From NCBI GenBank assembly GCA_024278035.1, contig JAJRUA010000230.1:1-6103 (forward strand): a DNA stretch of 6,103 nucleotides, read 5' to 3'. The stretch's first letter is position 1, and each line of letters begins with the position of its first letter. Below, in pieces: positions 1 to 5,092 of this stretch. The notes under the pieces are model-generated. The model saw nothing but the letters and a program-made list of their open reading frames with translations, made no database searches and was not told the origin of the DNA. The stretch comes from Planctomycetota bacterium. Lineage in GTDB: Bacteria > Planctomycetota > Planctomycetia > Pirellulales > Lacipirellulaceae. The position numbers and the translations under genes are program-made.

Positions 1-153
1 CCCGTCGTCGGCAATGCCGTCATCCAGGCGAACCCGCACTCGCATCAGCTCCGGATGCGTCGTCGGAAGCCGACGGGTGACGGTGGCGTTGTAGTGCTTT
101 TGGCGTAGCGAAGCGGCTTCGTCCTCCGGAAGGGCGGTCTCGTTGGTCCCCAT
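1..153 (-). CDS. Probable ferredoxin-NADP reductase, N-terminal fragment (runs off left edge)
   Basis: The minus strand is open from an ATG at 153-151 to the window edge, giving 51 codons. The protein starts MGTNETALPEDEAASLRQKH and continues with HYNATV, a THPELM stretch and RVRVRLDDG. From memory this matches the N-terminal beta strand of planctomycete ferredoxin-NADP reductases, flavoproteins that move electrons between ferredoxin and NADP(H) in the cytoplasm. The FAD motif (RxYS type) and the NADP-binding half would lie outside the window, so the enzymatic call rests only on this short region. A purine-rich stretch (AAGAAGAGACG) precedes the ATG, but there is no clear Shine-Dalgarno core. 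The two other minus-strand reading frames here are shadows. The nearest gene upstream on the same strand ends 500 bp away, so this gene probably has its own promoter. It could be another FAD/NAD-binding oxidoreductase of the same fold. Confidence 0.6.
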   Translation of the reverse strand, partial: MGTNETALPEDEAASLRQKHYNATVTRRLPTTHPELMRVRVRLDDGIADDG

Positions 154-324
154 CGTCTCTTCTTGTCCTGTCGCGCGCGGCGCGGTGTGTGGCCGGTGTG
201 GCGTAGTTTGGCACCCTGAATGCCATGGTGAGAGGATAAGAATAACCATCCCACCGGCCCTCGGCTACCGCCAAGCAGCTCTTTTTGCAGCAATTCTCAA
301 AGAGCCGTCGGAAGAAGCTACGCA

Positions 325-346
325 CCGTTGCAAAACCGTTGCAAAA
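325..346. repeat. Perfect 11-bp tandem repeat containing two TTGCAA palindromes
   Basis: CCGTTGCAAAA occurs twice back to back with no mismatch. Each unit contains the palindrome TTGCAA (328-333 and 339-344), so the two palindromes lie 11 bp apart, about one helical turn. It is 172 bp upstream of the reductase start codon on the minus strand. The layout would suit a dimeric regulator binding one face of the DNA, but this is inference. Simple tandem duplication is an equally good explanation. Confidence 0.6.
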
Positions 347-347
347 C

Positions 348-543
348 CTCGTTTCCAGCCAGTGGCCCGAAACGCCCAGCATCAACGTCATTCCAACAAT
401 TCCCCCCTCCGAATGAGCGAAGCTCTATCCCTCACCCCCTTGCAGACAAGCCATGAGCATCGGCGGCCGAAGTGGGCGGGGAGCCAAGGGGTTTTAGTTT
501 CGCAATGCTCCCGGCCCCCTGGCCGAAAAAAAAATCTTGGAGG
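348..543 (+). repeat. Copy A of a degenerate ~190-bp repeat (inverted partner at 3662-3850)
   Basis: Aligned by hand against the reverse complement of 3662-3850, this stretch gives collinear blocks. Positions 364-401 match 3834-3797 at 27 of 38 bases without gaps, including 15 of 16 over the last 16 (core TTCCAACAATT). Positions 455-469 match at 11 of 15 (GAGCATCGGCGGCCG against GAGCGTAAGCGACCG). Positions 515-543 match 3690-3662 at 22 of 29. The spacings between blocks are nearly equal in the two copies (53 and 50 bases between the first two). The order and spacing argue for common descent. The A-rich block inflates the last score, and overall identity is low. It has no coding potential and probably belongs to a dispersed intergenic family. 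Confidence 0.45.
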
Positions 544-588
544 GTGAACGAGGTTTTCGGGAATCTCACGGGTGGCCCCGATGCCGTT

Positions 589-634
589 CCCCCGCCAGGA
601 TGGCGGGGCTATAGCCTCGCCATCTTGGCGGGGG
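589..634. repeat. 46-bp near-perfect palindrome downstream of the purF-like gene
   Basis: The arms are 23 bases each with two mismatches, starting CCCCCGCCA and ending TGGCGGGGG, and meeting at CTATAG without a loop. Each arm is itself a small hairpin with a 5-bp stem and 3-nt loop (CGCCA-GGA-TGGCG and CGCCA-TCT-TGGCG). In plus-strand RNA both mismatches become G-U pairs; in minus-strand RNA they become A-C. It lies 19 bases past the minus-strand purF-like stop codon, where a terminator or 3' mRNA-stabilising stem would sit. No T-run follows it on the minus strand, so it is not a standard intrinsic terminator. It resembles a REP-type intergenic palindrome. Confidence 0.7.
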
Positions 635-653
635 AGATTGCATGTTGCCGGGC

Positions 654-2255
654 TTATGCCTTCGCCCCTTCGTAGGTGCGTTTCGATCCGTCGCCCGACT
701 GGTCATTCTCCAGCGCAATCTCGTACAGCTTTTGGCCACAACCTGTGGGATATTCGCCCGTGATGCAGGCTTCGCAAAGGTCACTCGATGGCCTTTGGAT
801 CGCTCGGGCAATCGACTCGGTCGGCAAGAAACGCAACGAGTCGGCCCCCAGTTCGTCGGCCATTTTGGTGTAGATCGTCTCGATATCGTCCTCGCCGGCA
901 AGGAACGGGGGAGCAAACAGTTCGCCGACGGTGGACATGTCGATGCCATAAAAGCAAGGCGCAACAATTGGCGGACAGGCCACCCGGACGTGTATCTCTT
1001 TCACGTGGCCAATGTCACGAAGGCGGTCGATGAGCACCCGCATGGTAGTGGATCGGACGATCGAATCTTCGACCAGTAGAATTCGCTTGCCTTCGAGCAC
1101 CTCGCGTAGGGGGGTGTATTTTGAAGCAACCTTGGCAAGTCGGGCGTCGCCCCCTTCGATAAAAGTACGGCCCGAATAACGGTTGCGCATGAGGCCCTCG
1201 ACACAAGGGATACCCAGCTTGTAGGCCATCGCGTCCGCAGCCGCTTTGCTGGTGTCGGGCACGGGGACCACAACCGTTTGGTCGTCGATCGTGAGTGATT
1301 CTCGTTCGGCCAATTCTTCGCCGAGCGCTTTGCGCGTGAGATAGACGCTACGGTCTTCCATCGTACTGGCGACGTTCGCAAAGTAGACCCACTCGAAGAA
1401 GCAATGGGCACGGCGGGGCGATTCCGCGAATTGGTCGATACTCAGCTTGCCGCCGGTGATGGTGATTGCATGGCCTGGGGCGAGGGAGTGGATGCTGTCA
1501 GGCGCAAAGCCAAGGTTCAGCAGCGCGACACTTTCGCTGGCCGCGGCAAAGAGCGAACCCTCCACGGCATAAGAGACCGGCTTCATGCCAAGCGGGTCAC
1601 GGGCAACGAGCATTTCTCCATTGGCGTTGATAAGGGCAATGCTATAGGCCCCGTCAAATCGCTGGCTGACTTCGTGCATGATTTCCAGCAAGGAAGGCCG
1701 GCGTTCGCCCGACATTTGCCGAGCGATTTCGTGCATCATGATCTCCGTGTCGGTCGCAAGGGCCACATGGTGTTCGTCTTCTTGGAGAATCTCGCTGCGC
1801 AGCTCGGCGTAGTTCGCAAGCTGGCCGTTGAAGCCAAAGGCGAACCACTTGCGTTTGGTCAAATGGCGATGCTCAAACGGCTGGGCGAAGTTCACATCTT
1901 CACGGCCACAAGTGGCATAGCGGACGTGGCCAATCGCGGCGGGGCCCGAGTAACGCTGCATGATCGCCTCCGCTTTGCCCCGATGGTTGAGGCGGAAGGC
2001 TTCGCTAACGCTGCCGAGTTCTTTGTAGGTTTCAAGCAGCAGGTCGCGGCCACCTTGCCAGGCAGTCATGCCGGCGGAGAGTTGGCCCCGATTCTGGATA
2101 TCGAGCAACATACGAGGCATGAGTCGAGAGGCTTCGCTTGGTCCCTGGGGGGGGCTAAGCGGACTCACGGGCCCTGGCAGGTGGTAAATGGCGGCAATGC
2201 CACACTCATGGCGAGGACTATCCTCCGCAGCATCATCGGAAGGGGCGAGGGGCAT
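654..2255 (-). CDS. purF: Amidophosphoribosyltransferase (PurF family), divergent
   Basis: PurF makes 5-phosphoribosylamine from PRPP and glutamine, the first committed step of de novo purine synthesis, in the cytoplasm. Residues here are numbered from a possible TTG start at 2279. The class II glutaminase domain begins with Cys26 (HECGIAAIY), which propeptide cleavage would expose; GHVRYATCG and NG (151-152) follow. The phosphoribosyltransferase half holds NRYSGRTFI (366-374) and the PRPP loop [10 protein letters not shown] (403-412). Four cysteines match the Bacillus-type Fe-S ligands: 293, 442, 502 and 505. I chose the ATG at 2255-2253 (533 aa, 17-residue propeptide). The TTG gives 541 aa, and neither has a Shine-Dalgarno sequence. 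Length is slightly above the usual 470-510. Unusual changes are FNG for HNG, PDTSK for PDSGT, and RDPLGMKP, which resembles asparagine synthetase. The family is firm; it could be a paralogue beside a canonical PurF elsewhere. Confidence 0.88.
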   Translation of the reverse strand: MPLAPSDDAAEDSPRHECGIAAIYHLPGPVSPLSPPQGPSEASRLMPRMLLDIQNRGQLSAGMTAWQGGRDLLLETYKELGSVSEAFRLNHRGKAEAIMQRYSGPAAIGHVRYATCGREDVNFAQPFEHRHLTKRKWFAFGFNGQLANYAELRSEILQEDEHHVALATDTEIMMHEIARQMSGERRPSLLEIMHEVSQRFDGAYSIALINANGEMLVARDPLGMKPVSYAVEGSLFAAASESVALLNLGFAPDSIHSLAPGHAITITGGKLSIDQFAESPRRAHCFFEWVYFANVASTMEDRSVYLTRKALGEELAERESLTIDDQTVVVPVPDTSKAAADAMAYKLGIPCVEGLMRNRYSGRTFIEGGDARLAKVASKYTPLREVLEGKRILLVEDSIVRSTTMRVLIDRLRDIGHVKEIHVRVACPPIVAPCFYGIDMSTVGELFAPPFLAGEDDIETIYTKMADELGADSLRFLPTESIARAIQRPSSDLCEACITGEYPTGCGQKLYEIALENDQSGDGSKRTYEGAKA

Positions 2256-2385
2256 GCTTGTCAGCTTATTGGGTGGCAAAAGACCGGAGGGAGAGGGGGG
2301 CTAGCAGACGCCTCCCCGTAAGACGGGCCATTCTACGCGAACCGGGCCAAGAAAGAACGGCCCCGCTGTTGTCTTTTGCTCTTGT

Positions 2386-2417
2386 CGTTTATCCATTGGG
2401 CCGTTTATCCATTGGGA
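2386..2417. repeat. 16-bp tandem repeat, two units
   Basis: CGTTTATCCATTGGG is present at 2386-2400 and again at 2402-2416. The period is 16 bp, and only the final base of each unit differs (C, then A). Read on the minus strand, towards the purF-like gene, each unit is CCCAATGGATAAACG, about 130-160 bp upstream of the start codon. It could be a pair of regulator sites or a simple duplication; the sequence alone cannot decide. Confidence 0.65.
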
Positions 2418-2476
2418 CAGACGGGCAACGGGGCCGAAGAGGGAACCACGACGGAACGAAGGAACGGATGGCAAAA

Positions 2477-2531
2477 AGGCGCTAGTTGCTAGGCGCTAGT
2501 TCTCAGTCGGTCACTTCTAACTAGCGCCTAG
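2477..2531. repeat. Direct and inverted GGCGCTAGTT repeats forming a 13-bp stem
   Basis: AGGCGCTAGTT occurs twice as a direct repeat (2477-2487 and 2491-2501). The second copy, extended to CTAGGCGCTAGTT (2489-2501), has a perfect inverted partner AACTAGCGCCTAG (2519-2531), leaving a 17-base loop. The right arm ends where the IS630-like sequence appears to begin, and its TA at 2529-2530 could be the TA target dinucleotide typical of that family. The repeat may be an older intergenic palindrome that served as an insertion site, or part of a small non-autonomous element. Confidence 0.65.
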
Positions 2532-2606
2532 TGGTCTGTCAGACGTAAAAACCAGGGTTGCTTTGCTTGTCCAGATCGCAGCTACTCTTGGAAACCTACT
2601 CGAACC

Positions 2607-2614
2607 AAGGAGGG
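2607..2614 (+). promoter_or_regulatory. Strong Shine-Dalgarno site of the IS630 transposase remnant
   Basis: AAGGAGGG lies 5 bases before the ATG at 2620-2622. It fixes that ATG as the original start, although an in-frame TAG follows at codon 5. It is the strongest ribosome binding site in the window. Confidence 0.8.
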
Positions 2615-2619
2615 TTCCC

Positions 2620-3178
2620 ATGGAAAAGAAGTAGATCGTGCGTCTGACGGAAGTAGAACGTGAATCGTGCCGTGAAGTGATTCGGAAGCTGACAGGAACC
2701 AGTCAGAAAGTACGGCGTGCCCCAATTCTTCTTAAGGCCGATGCGGATGGCCCGTCGTGGACTGACGAGCAGATCGCCGAGGCATTTTGCTGTCGAACGA
2801 AGACGGTCGAAAACATTCGGCAGCGATTGGTTGAACGTGGGTTTGAACGAACGCTGGAACGCAAGAAATCTCAGGTAGCAGCGGCACAAAACTTCTCGAC
2901 GGTACCCAAGAAGCCAAGGTGATTGCGATGCGACTCGGTTCACCGCCTAAGGGCTATGGGAACTGGACGCTTCGTCTGTTAGCTCGAAAGGTCGTTGAAC
3001 GGAAGATCGTGGGATCGATCAGTCACGAAACGGTTCGACAAACGCTTAAAAAAACGGCATGACGAATCCGAAAATAGAGTACTGGGTCATTCCTCCAGAA
3101 TCTGACGCGGAGTTCGTGGCGAACATGGAAAACGTGCTGGAAACCTATGAAAAACCCTATGACTGTTCCCATCCGGTG
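2620..3178 (+). pseudogene. IS630-family transposase, broken N-terminal half
   Basis: IS630 transposases cut and join DNA with a DDE domain that follows an N-terminal helix-turn-helix region. From the ATG at 2620 the reading is MEKK, then TAG (2632-2634), then IVRLTEVERESC, so codon 5 is nonsense where I recall an aromatic residue in relatives. A GTG at 2638 could restart translation. The HTH region WTDEQIAEAFCCRTKTVENI is intact. At about 2887-2891 the frame moves by -1, and the reading resumes as KLLDGTQEAKVIAMRLGSPP through SISHETVRQTLKK. A second -1 step falls in an A7 run (3048-3054), after which NGMTNPKIEYWVIPPESDAE continues to YEKPYDCSHPV. The sequence then stops about where the first catalytic Asp should follow. 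Some 186 of roughly 340-350 codons remain. The family call is firm; the product is certainly inactive. Confidence 0.85.
3048..3054 (+). other. A7 run at the second -1 frame change in the IS630 remnant
   Basis: Seven adenines follow GCTT in the codons CTT AAA AAA ACG. The upstream frame ends at TGA (3060-3062). A -1 slip on AAA-AAA joins it to the frame that continues as AAC GGC ATG. A7 runs are known slippery sites for programmed -1 frameshifting in several IS families. Here it could be such a site or a simple one-base loss in a decaying gene. Confidence 0.5.
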
Positions 3179-3264
3179 GACTCATTCTCAAACTGCCTGC
3201 TTCGATTGGCACGGAGTGGCTTGTCGATCTGATTGCCAAGCTGCAAGCCGAGGCCACACGATGA
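3175..3264 (+). pseudogene. IS66-family TnpA, C-terminal tail only
   Basis: The frame GGLILKLPASIGTEWLVDLI followed by AKLQAEATR and TGA (3262-3264) resembles the end of the small IS66 OrfA/TnpA protein, whose tails typically carry a LPAS-like turn followed by a helix rich in Leu and Ala. Its stop overlaps the tnpB start in ATGA, the translational coupling expected between these two IS66 genes. Only 29 residues remain of roughly 100-130. Everything before 3175 belongs to the IS630 remnant in another frame. The call leans on the position before tnpB as much as on the residues. Confidence 0.55.
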
Positions 3265-3551
3265 TCCCCGCCGATCTCCAAAAGGTGCAAGTTTGGATCG
3301 CTTCGACGCCCGTCGATATGAGAAAATCGTTCGATGGGCTAGCCGAGGTGGTGCGTAGCTTTCTGGGCCACGATCCACTCTCCGGCAGCCTGTTCGTGTT
3401 CCGGAACAAGGGAGGTCATTTGGTAAAGATACTGTGGTGGGATCGGGATGGTCTGGCGATTTACTACAAGCGTTTGGAACGTGGCGAGTTTCGATTCCCT
3501 CGGACGGGCAAGCCGGTGATCGAGATCACGAGCAAGCAGCTTTTGCGGTAA
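3261..3551 (+). CDS. tnpB: IS66-family accessory protein TnpB, C-terminally shortened
   Basis: TnpB (IS66 Orf2) is a small accessory protein needed for transposition of IS66 elements; its biochemical role is poorly known. The 96-residue product begins MIPADLQKVQVWIASTPVDM and shows the family hallmarks in order: VDMRKSFDGL (18-27), GHDPLSGSLFVFRNKGG (36-52), KILWWDRDGL (56-65) and YYKRLERGEFRFP (68-80). Family members are usually about 110-120 residues and continue after the QL of the last helix. Here QLLR is followed at once by TAA, so about 15-20 residues are lost. The start follows the ATGA overlap with the TnpA tail. The frame is open upstream to an ATG at 3147, but that part runs through IS630 and TnpA coding sequence in the wrong frame. 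With tnpC missing it has no obvious remaining function. Confidence 0.85.
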   Translation: MIPADLQKVQVWIASTPVDMRKSFDGLAEVVRSFLGHDPLSGSLFVFRNKGGHLVKILWWDRDGLAIYYKRLERGEFRFPRTGKPVIEITSKQLLR

Positions 3552-3862
3552 AATGGGGGCCGGACTCATTGTTGGCCGGCAGGGTGAGACCGACGCTCTT
3601 TTTCTGCAACCCTCAGAACGAATCTTGCGGCGTAAAGGCAGGTTTCTTGTAGTGGCCGATTCTTCCAAAACTTTTTCTTGGGCCGGGAGGGTGGGCAATC
3701 ATGGAAATATAAACTCCTTCGGACTTCGCTCCGGTCGCTTACGCTCGCGACTCGCCTACGAGAGGTTGTGGGGCGTCTTCTCAAAAAATCGAGAGCAATT
3801 GTTGGAACGACGCGAGGGTTGGAGTTTTTGGGCCGGGGGCCGAAAATTGAGGGGAAGACACT
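3552..3862. other. Non-coding stretch between the IS66 fragment and the amidase gene
   Basis: I see no supported gene in these 311 bases. A short stem GCCGG/CCGGC (3559-3563 with 3576-3580) lies just after tnpB, without a T-run. Positions 3662-3850 form the inverted copy of the ~190-bp repeat. That copy includes a TCGCTTACGCTC segment of the kind I recall from planctomycete intergenic DNA. The minus-strand amidase transcript must end here, but no hairpin followed by a T-run was found. Confidence 0.55.
3662..3850 (-). repeat. Copy B of the degenerate ~190-bp repeat (inverted partner at 348-543)
   Basis: The reverse complement of this stretch aligns with 348-543 in the same block order. The best block is 3797-3834, with 27 of 38 matches; one short gap extends it towards 3850. 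The far block, 3662-3690, has 22 of 29 matches. The copy contains an imperfect palindrome at 3826-3846 (TTTT-G-GGCC-GGG-GGCC-G-AAAA) and ends about 13 bases from the amidase stop codon. The conserved outer blocks with a diverged centre suggest an old element rather than a recent duplication. Confidence 0.45.
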
Positions 3863-4879
3863 CTACTCGCTTTGCGAATCGGAGAGCAATTTCTGGGCTC
3901 CGCCGACGACCCGCTTCCAATCGAACGCCGGTCCCGGATCGGTTTTGTTCTTTTGGATATGGTAGTGCCCGAGGATGCCTTGGAAATTACGCAACTGAGC
4001 GTCGGGCAATTTGTGAGGGATCACTTCGCCCGTGGCATCTTGAGGGTAGGTGCAAGTGAGCTTCGGGAAAACTCGGCAAAGCGTTGCGGTGAGTTTAGTC
4101 AGCGAGTCGTACTGCTCTGGAGTGAAGTCGTACTGGTAAAGCAGGGTGCTTTGGATTTCGCCAACGATGATCGCATTGCGGGCGGGGTGGCCTGTGAAGT
4201 TAGGAGTCCGTATGCCAAGGCCCCCCATGCCATCGCCAAGCGTCGCTGGCAACGTCATCTGTACGCGTCCGTCGGGGCCCGCCTTGTACCAACGGTCAAG
4301 CGTTTGCCGACTTTTTGGGGAGTAGGCCCCTGCTTGGGCGATTTCGACACCGATCGAGCGGCCATTGGAGGTCGTCGCATGCCAGGCGCGTTCTTTGAGG
4401 TCGAGCGTCTGGTAGATCGTACCGTCAATATCCACCATAAAGTGAACACTCAAGCAACGGCCATCGTGGAGAACCTGAAAACAACGCCGACTGACGCCAC
4501 AAACGTCGTAGTGCATCACGAACTGATCGACGACCTCACGCAGCTCTTCGAGCGACCATCCGCCGCCGCGTAGCCGCTCAATGTCTTCGGCATTGAGCGT
4601 TGCCTTGCGGAGGCCGTACCGATTGGGGCTGTCGAGATTCGCATCTTCGACCGAAGCCTTCCAGTCGGCCCGTTCCCAAGGGCTGAACCGACGTTCGGTA
4701 CGGTAGGCATCGTATCCGCCCGGATCCATCCACAGGACAACGGGAACCGTGGTGTGGAACAATTGGCCACAGACGACAATCTCATCCCCACGGCGAGGAA
4801 GCAGCTCTCCCACCTCCTCGGCGGTCGCCCCGCTTAGGGTTAAGAGAACGACCAAGAGAGCGCGCATCGGGTGAATCAT
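3863..4879 (-). CDS. Secreted N-acetylmuramoyl-L-alanine amidase (Amidase_2 type)
   Basis: These zinc enzymes cut the bond between N-acetylmuramic acid and the stem peptide of peptidoglycan. The 338-residue protein begins MIHPMRALLVVLLTLSGATA, a signal peptide with likely cleavage after Ala20, so it acts outside the cytoplasmic membrane. Residues 21-110 match no domain I recognise. The amidase fold runs from about 115 to 320: His123 (VMHYD) and His305 (GHYHI) with Asp314 (KTDPGPAFDW) fit the three zinc ligands, and Glu179 (IGVEIA) fits the catalytic acid. DGTIYQTLDLKERAWHA (152-168) is the typical central strand. A ~60-residue insertion (184-245) separates the halves. Cys127 and Cys133 sit six apart just after the first zinc His. 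The start has GAAGGG (4890-4885) five bases upstream; Met5 is an alternative. The gene stands alone, divergent from ald. Confidence 0.88.
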   Translation of the reverse strand: MIHPMRALLVVLLTLSGATAEEVGELLPRRGDEIVVCGQLFHTTVPVVLWMDPGGYDAYRTERRFSPWERADWKASVEDANLDSPNRYGLRKATLNAEDIERLRGGGWSLEELREVVDQFVMHYDVCGVSRRCFQVLHDGRCLSVHFMVDIDGTIYQTLDLKERAWHATTSNGRSIGVEIAQAGAYSPKSRQTLDRWYKAGPDGRVQMTLPATLGDGMGGLGIRTPNFTGHPARNAIIVGEIQSTLLYQYDFTPEQYDSLTKLTATLCRVFPKLTCTYPQDATGEVIPHKLPDAQLRNFQGILGHYHIQKNKTDPGPAFDWKRVVGGAQKLLSDSQSE

Positions 4880-5092
4880 GAGTGCCCTTCGGGAAAAGGT
4901 GTAGCAAGCAAGCGTGTTGCTAGTCTATCCCCAATTGCCTCGTCTCGCTTGTCACTTTGCGCGGCAATGTCTCGTTCGAGCGCCGGCCCGTCCACTTCGT
5001 TCGGTTGGTTCGATAGCAGATGGCGAGCCCCCATGTTAGGCTGTTATCTTGCGACACTTTTCCCGTTTCTCCTTTGTTCCCCCGTAAGTTCT
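4880..5092. other. Divergent intergenic region between the amidase gene and ald
   Basis: These 213 bases should hold promoters in both directions. No hexamer pair with normal spacing stands out on either strand; TTATCT (5044-5049) is a weak -10 candidate before ald. The region contains the amidase Shine-Dalgarno site, while the bases in front of the ald ATG are pyrimidine-rich and lack one. No operator-like symmetry was seen. Confidence 0.4.

Larger units (their letters stand above)
154..653. other. Non-coding stretch between the reductase and the purF-like gene
   Basis: I see no convincing gene in these 500 bases. The longer open frames on either strand give low-complexity, Arg/Pro/Ser-rich translations without recognisable motifs. 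As both flanking genes lie on the minus strand, this stretch should hold the end of the purF-like transcript and the promoter of the reductase. No convincing -35/-10 pair was found. It contains an 11-bp tandem repeat (325-346), one copy of a degenerate ~190-bp repeat (348-543), a short hairpin beside an A9 run (512-534) and a 46-bp palindrome (589-634), described separately. Confidence 0.6.
2256..2619. other. Non-coding region upstream of the purF-like gene and IS630 remnant
   Basis: No gene is supported in these 364 bases. The stretch includes the eight codons that would belong to purF if the TTG at 2279-2277 were used. Beyond that it holds a 16-bp tandem repeat (2386-2417) and a cluster of direct and inverted copies of GGCGCTAGTT (2477-2531). 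On the minus strand TAGAAT (2335-2330) resembles a -10 box in front of the purF-like gene, but no acceptable -35 hexamer lies 16-18 bases upstream of it, so I do not call a promoter. Confidence 0.5.
2531..3178 (+). mobile_element. IS630-family insertion sequence, 5' remnant
   Basis: The transposase fragment at 2620-3178 identifies the family. The left end is placed at about 2531, just after the TA at 2529-2530, where GTGGTCTGTCAGACG starts; this contains the 11-base palindrome GTCTG-T-CAGAC (2534-2544) and lies 89 bases upstream of the transposase start. The placement follows the IS630 habit of inserting at TA and is inferred. The right half, including the catalytic domain and right terminal repeat, is missing because IS66-type sequence takes over at about 3175-3178. 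It cannot transpose on its own. Confidence 0.6.
3175..3551 (+). mobile_element. IS66-family insertion sequence fragment
   Basis: The fragment contains the end of tnpA and most of tnpB in the normal IS66 order. The large DDE transposase gene tnpC, which should follow, is absent, and no terminal inverted repeats were found. GGACTCATT occurs at both ends (3178-3186 and 3562-3570). IS66 makes 8-bp target duplications, but the left copy reads in frame as part of the TnpA tail, so this match may be chance or may mark a deletion. The fragment joins directly to the truncated IS630 gene. Confidence 0.65.

Noticed and set aside
512..534. CGGCC-CCCT-GGCCG stem followed by nine A as a possible terminator
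   Set aside because: On the plus strand the run is A, not T. On the minus strand the T-run precedes the stem. Neither orientation fits an intrinsic terminator.
143..547. A 134-codon plus-strand open frame across the first intergenic region
   Set aside because: It has low-complexity composition and no recognisable motif, it runs through a repeat copy, and it overlaps the start of the minus-strand reductase.
1404..2321. A 305-codon plus-strand open frame
   Set aside because: It lies entirely antisense to the purF-like gene, whose motifs are unmistakable. Its translation shows no family pattern and is the usual shadow in G+C-rich coding DNA.
3147..3260. An upstream in-frame ATG that would extend TnpB by 38 residues
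   Set aside because: This part encodes the IS630 tail and the IS66 TnpA tail in other frames, and TnpB family proteins begin at the later Met.
3553..4059. A 168-codon plus-strand open frame after tnpB
   Set aside because: The translation is Arg/Gly/Ser-rich without motifs, crosses a repeat copy and continues antisense into the amidase gene. It is not IS66 tnpC.
3872..4573. A 233-codon plus-strand open frame
   Set aside because: It is the antisense shadow of the amidase gene, whose signal peptide and zinc ligands read clearly on the minus strand.
5033..5092. An upstream in-frame start giving ald a hydrophobic, signal-like leader (MLGCYLATLFPFLLCSPVSS)
   Set aside because: Alanine dehydrogenases are cytosolic and begin at the MIVGIPQE-type Met. 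The extension has no ribosome site and is best explained by a pyrimidine-rich leader read in frame.
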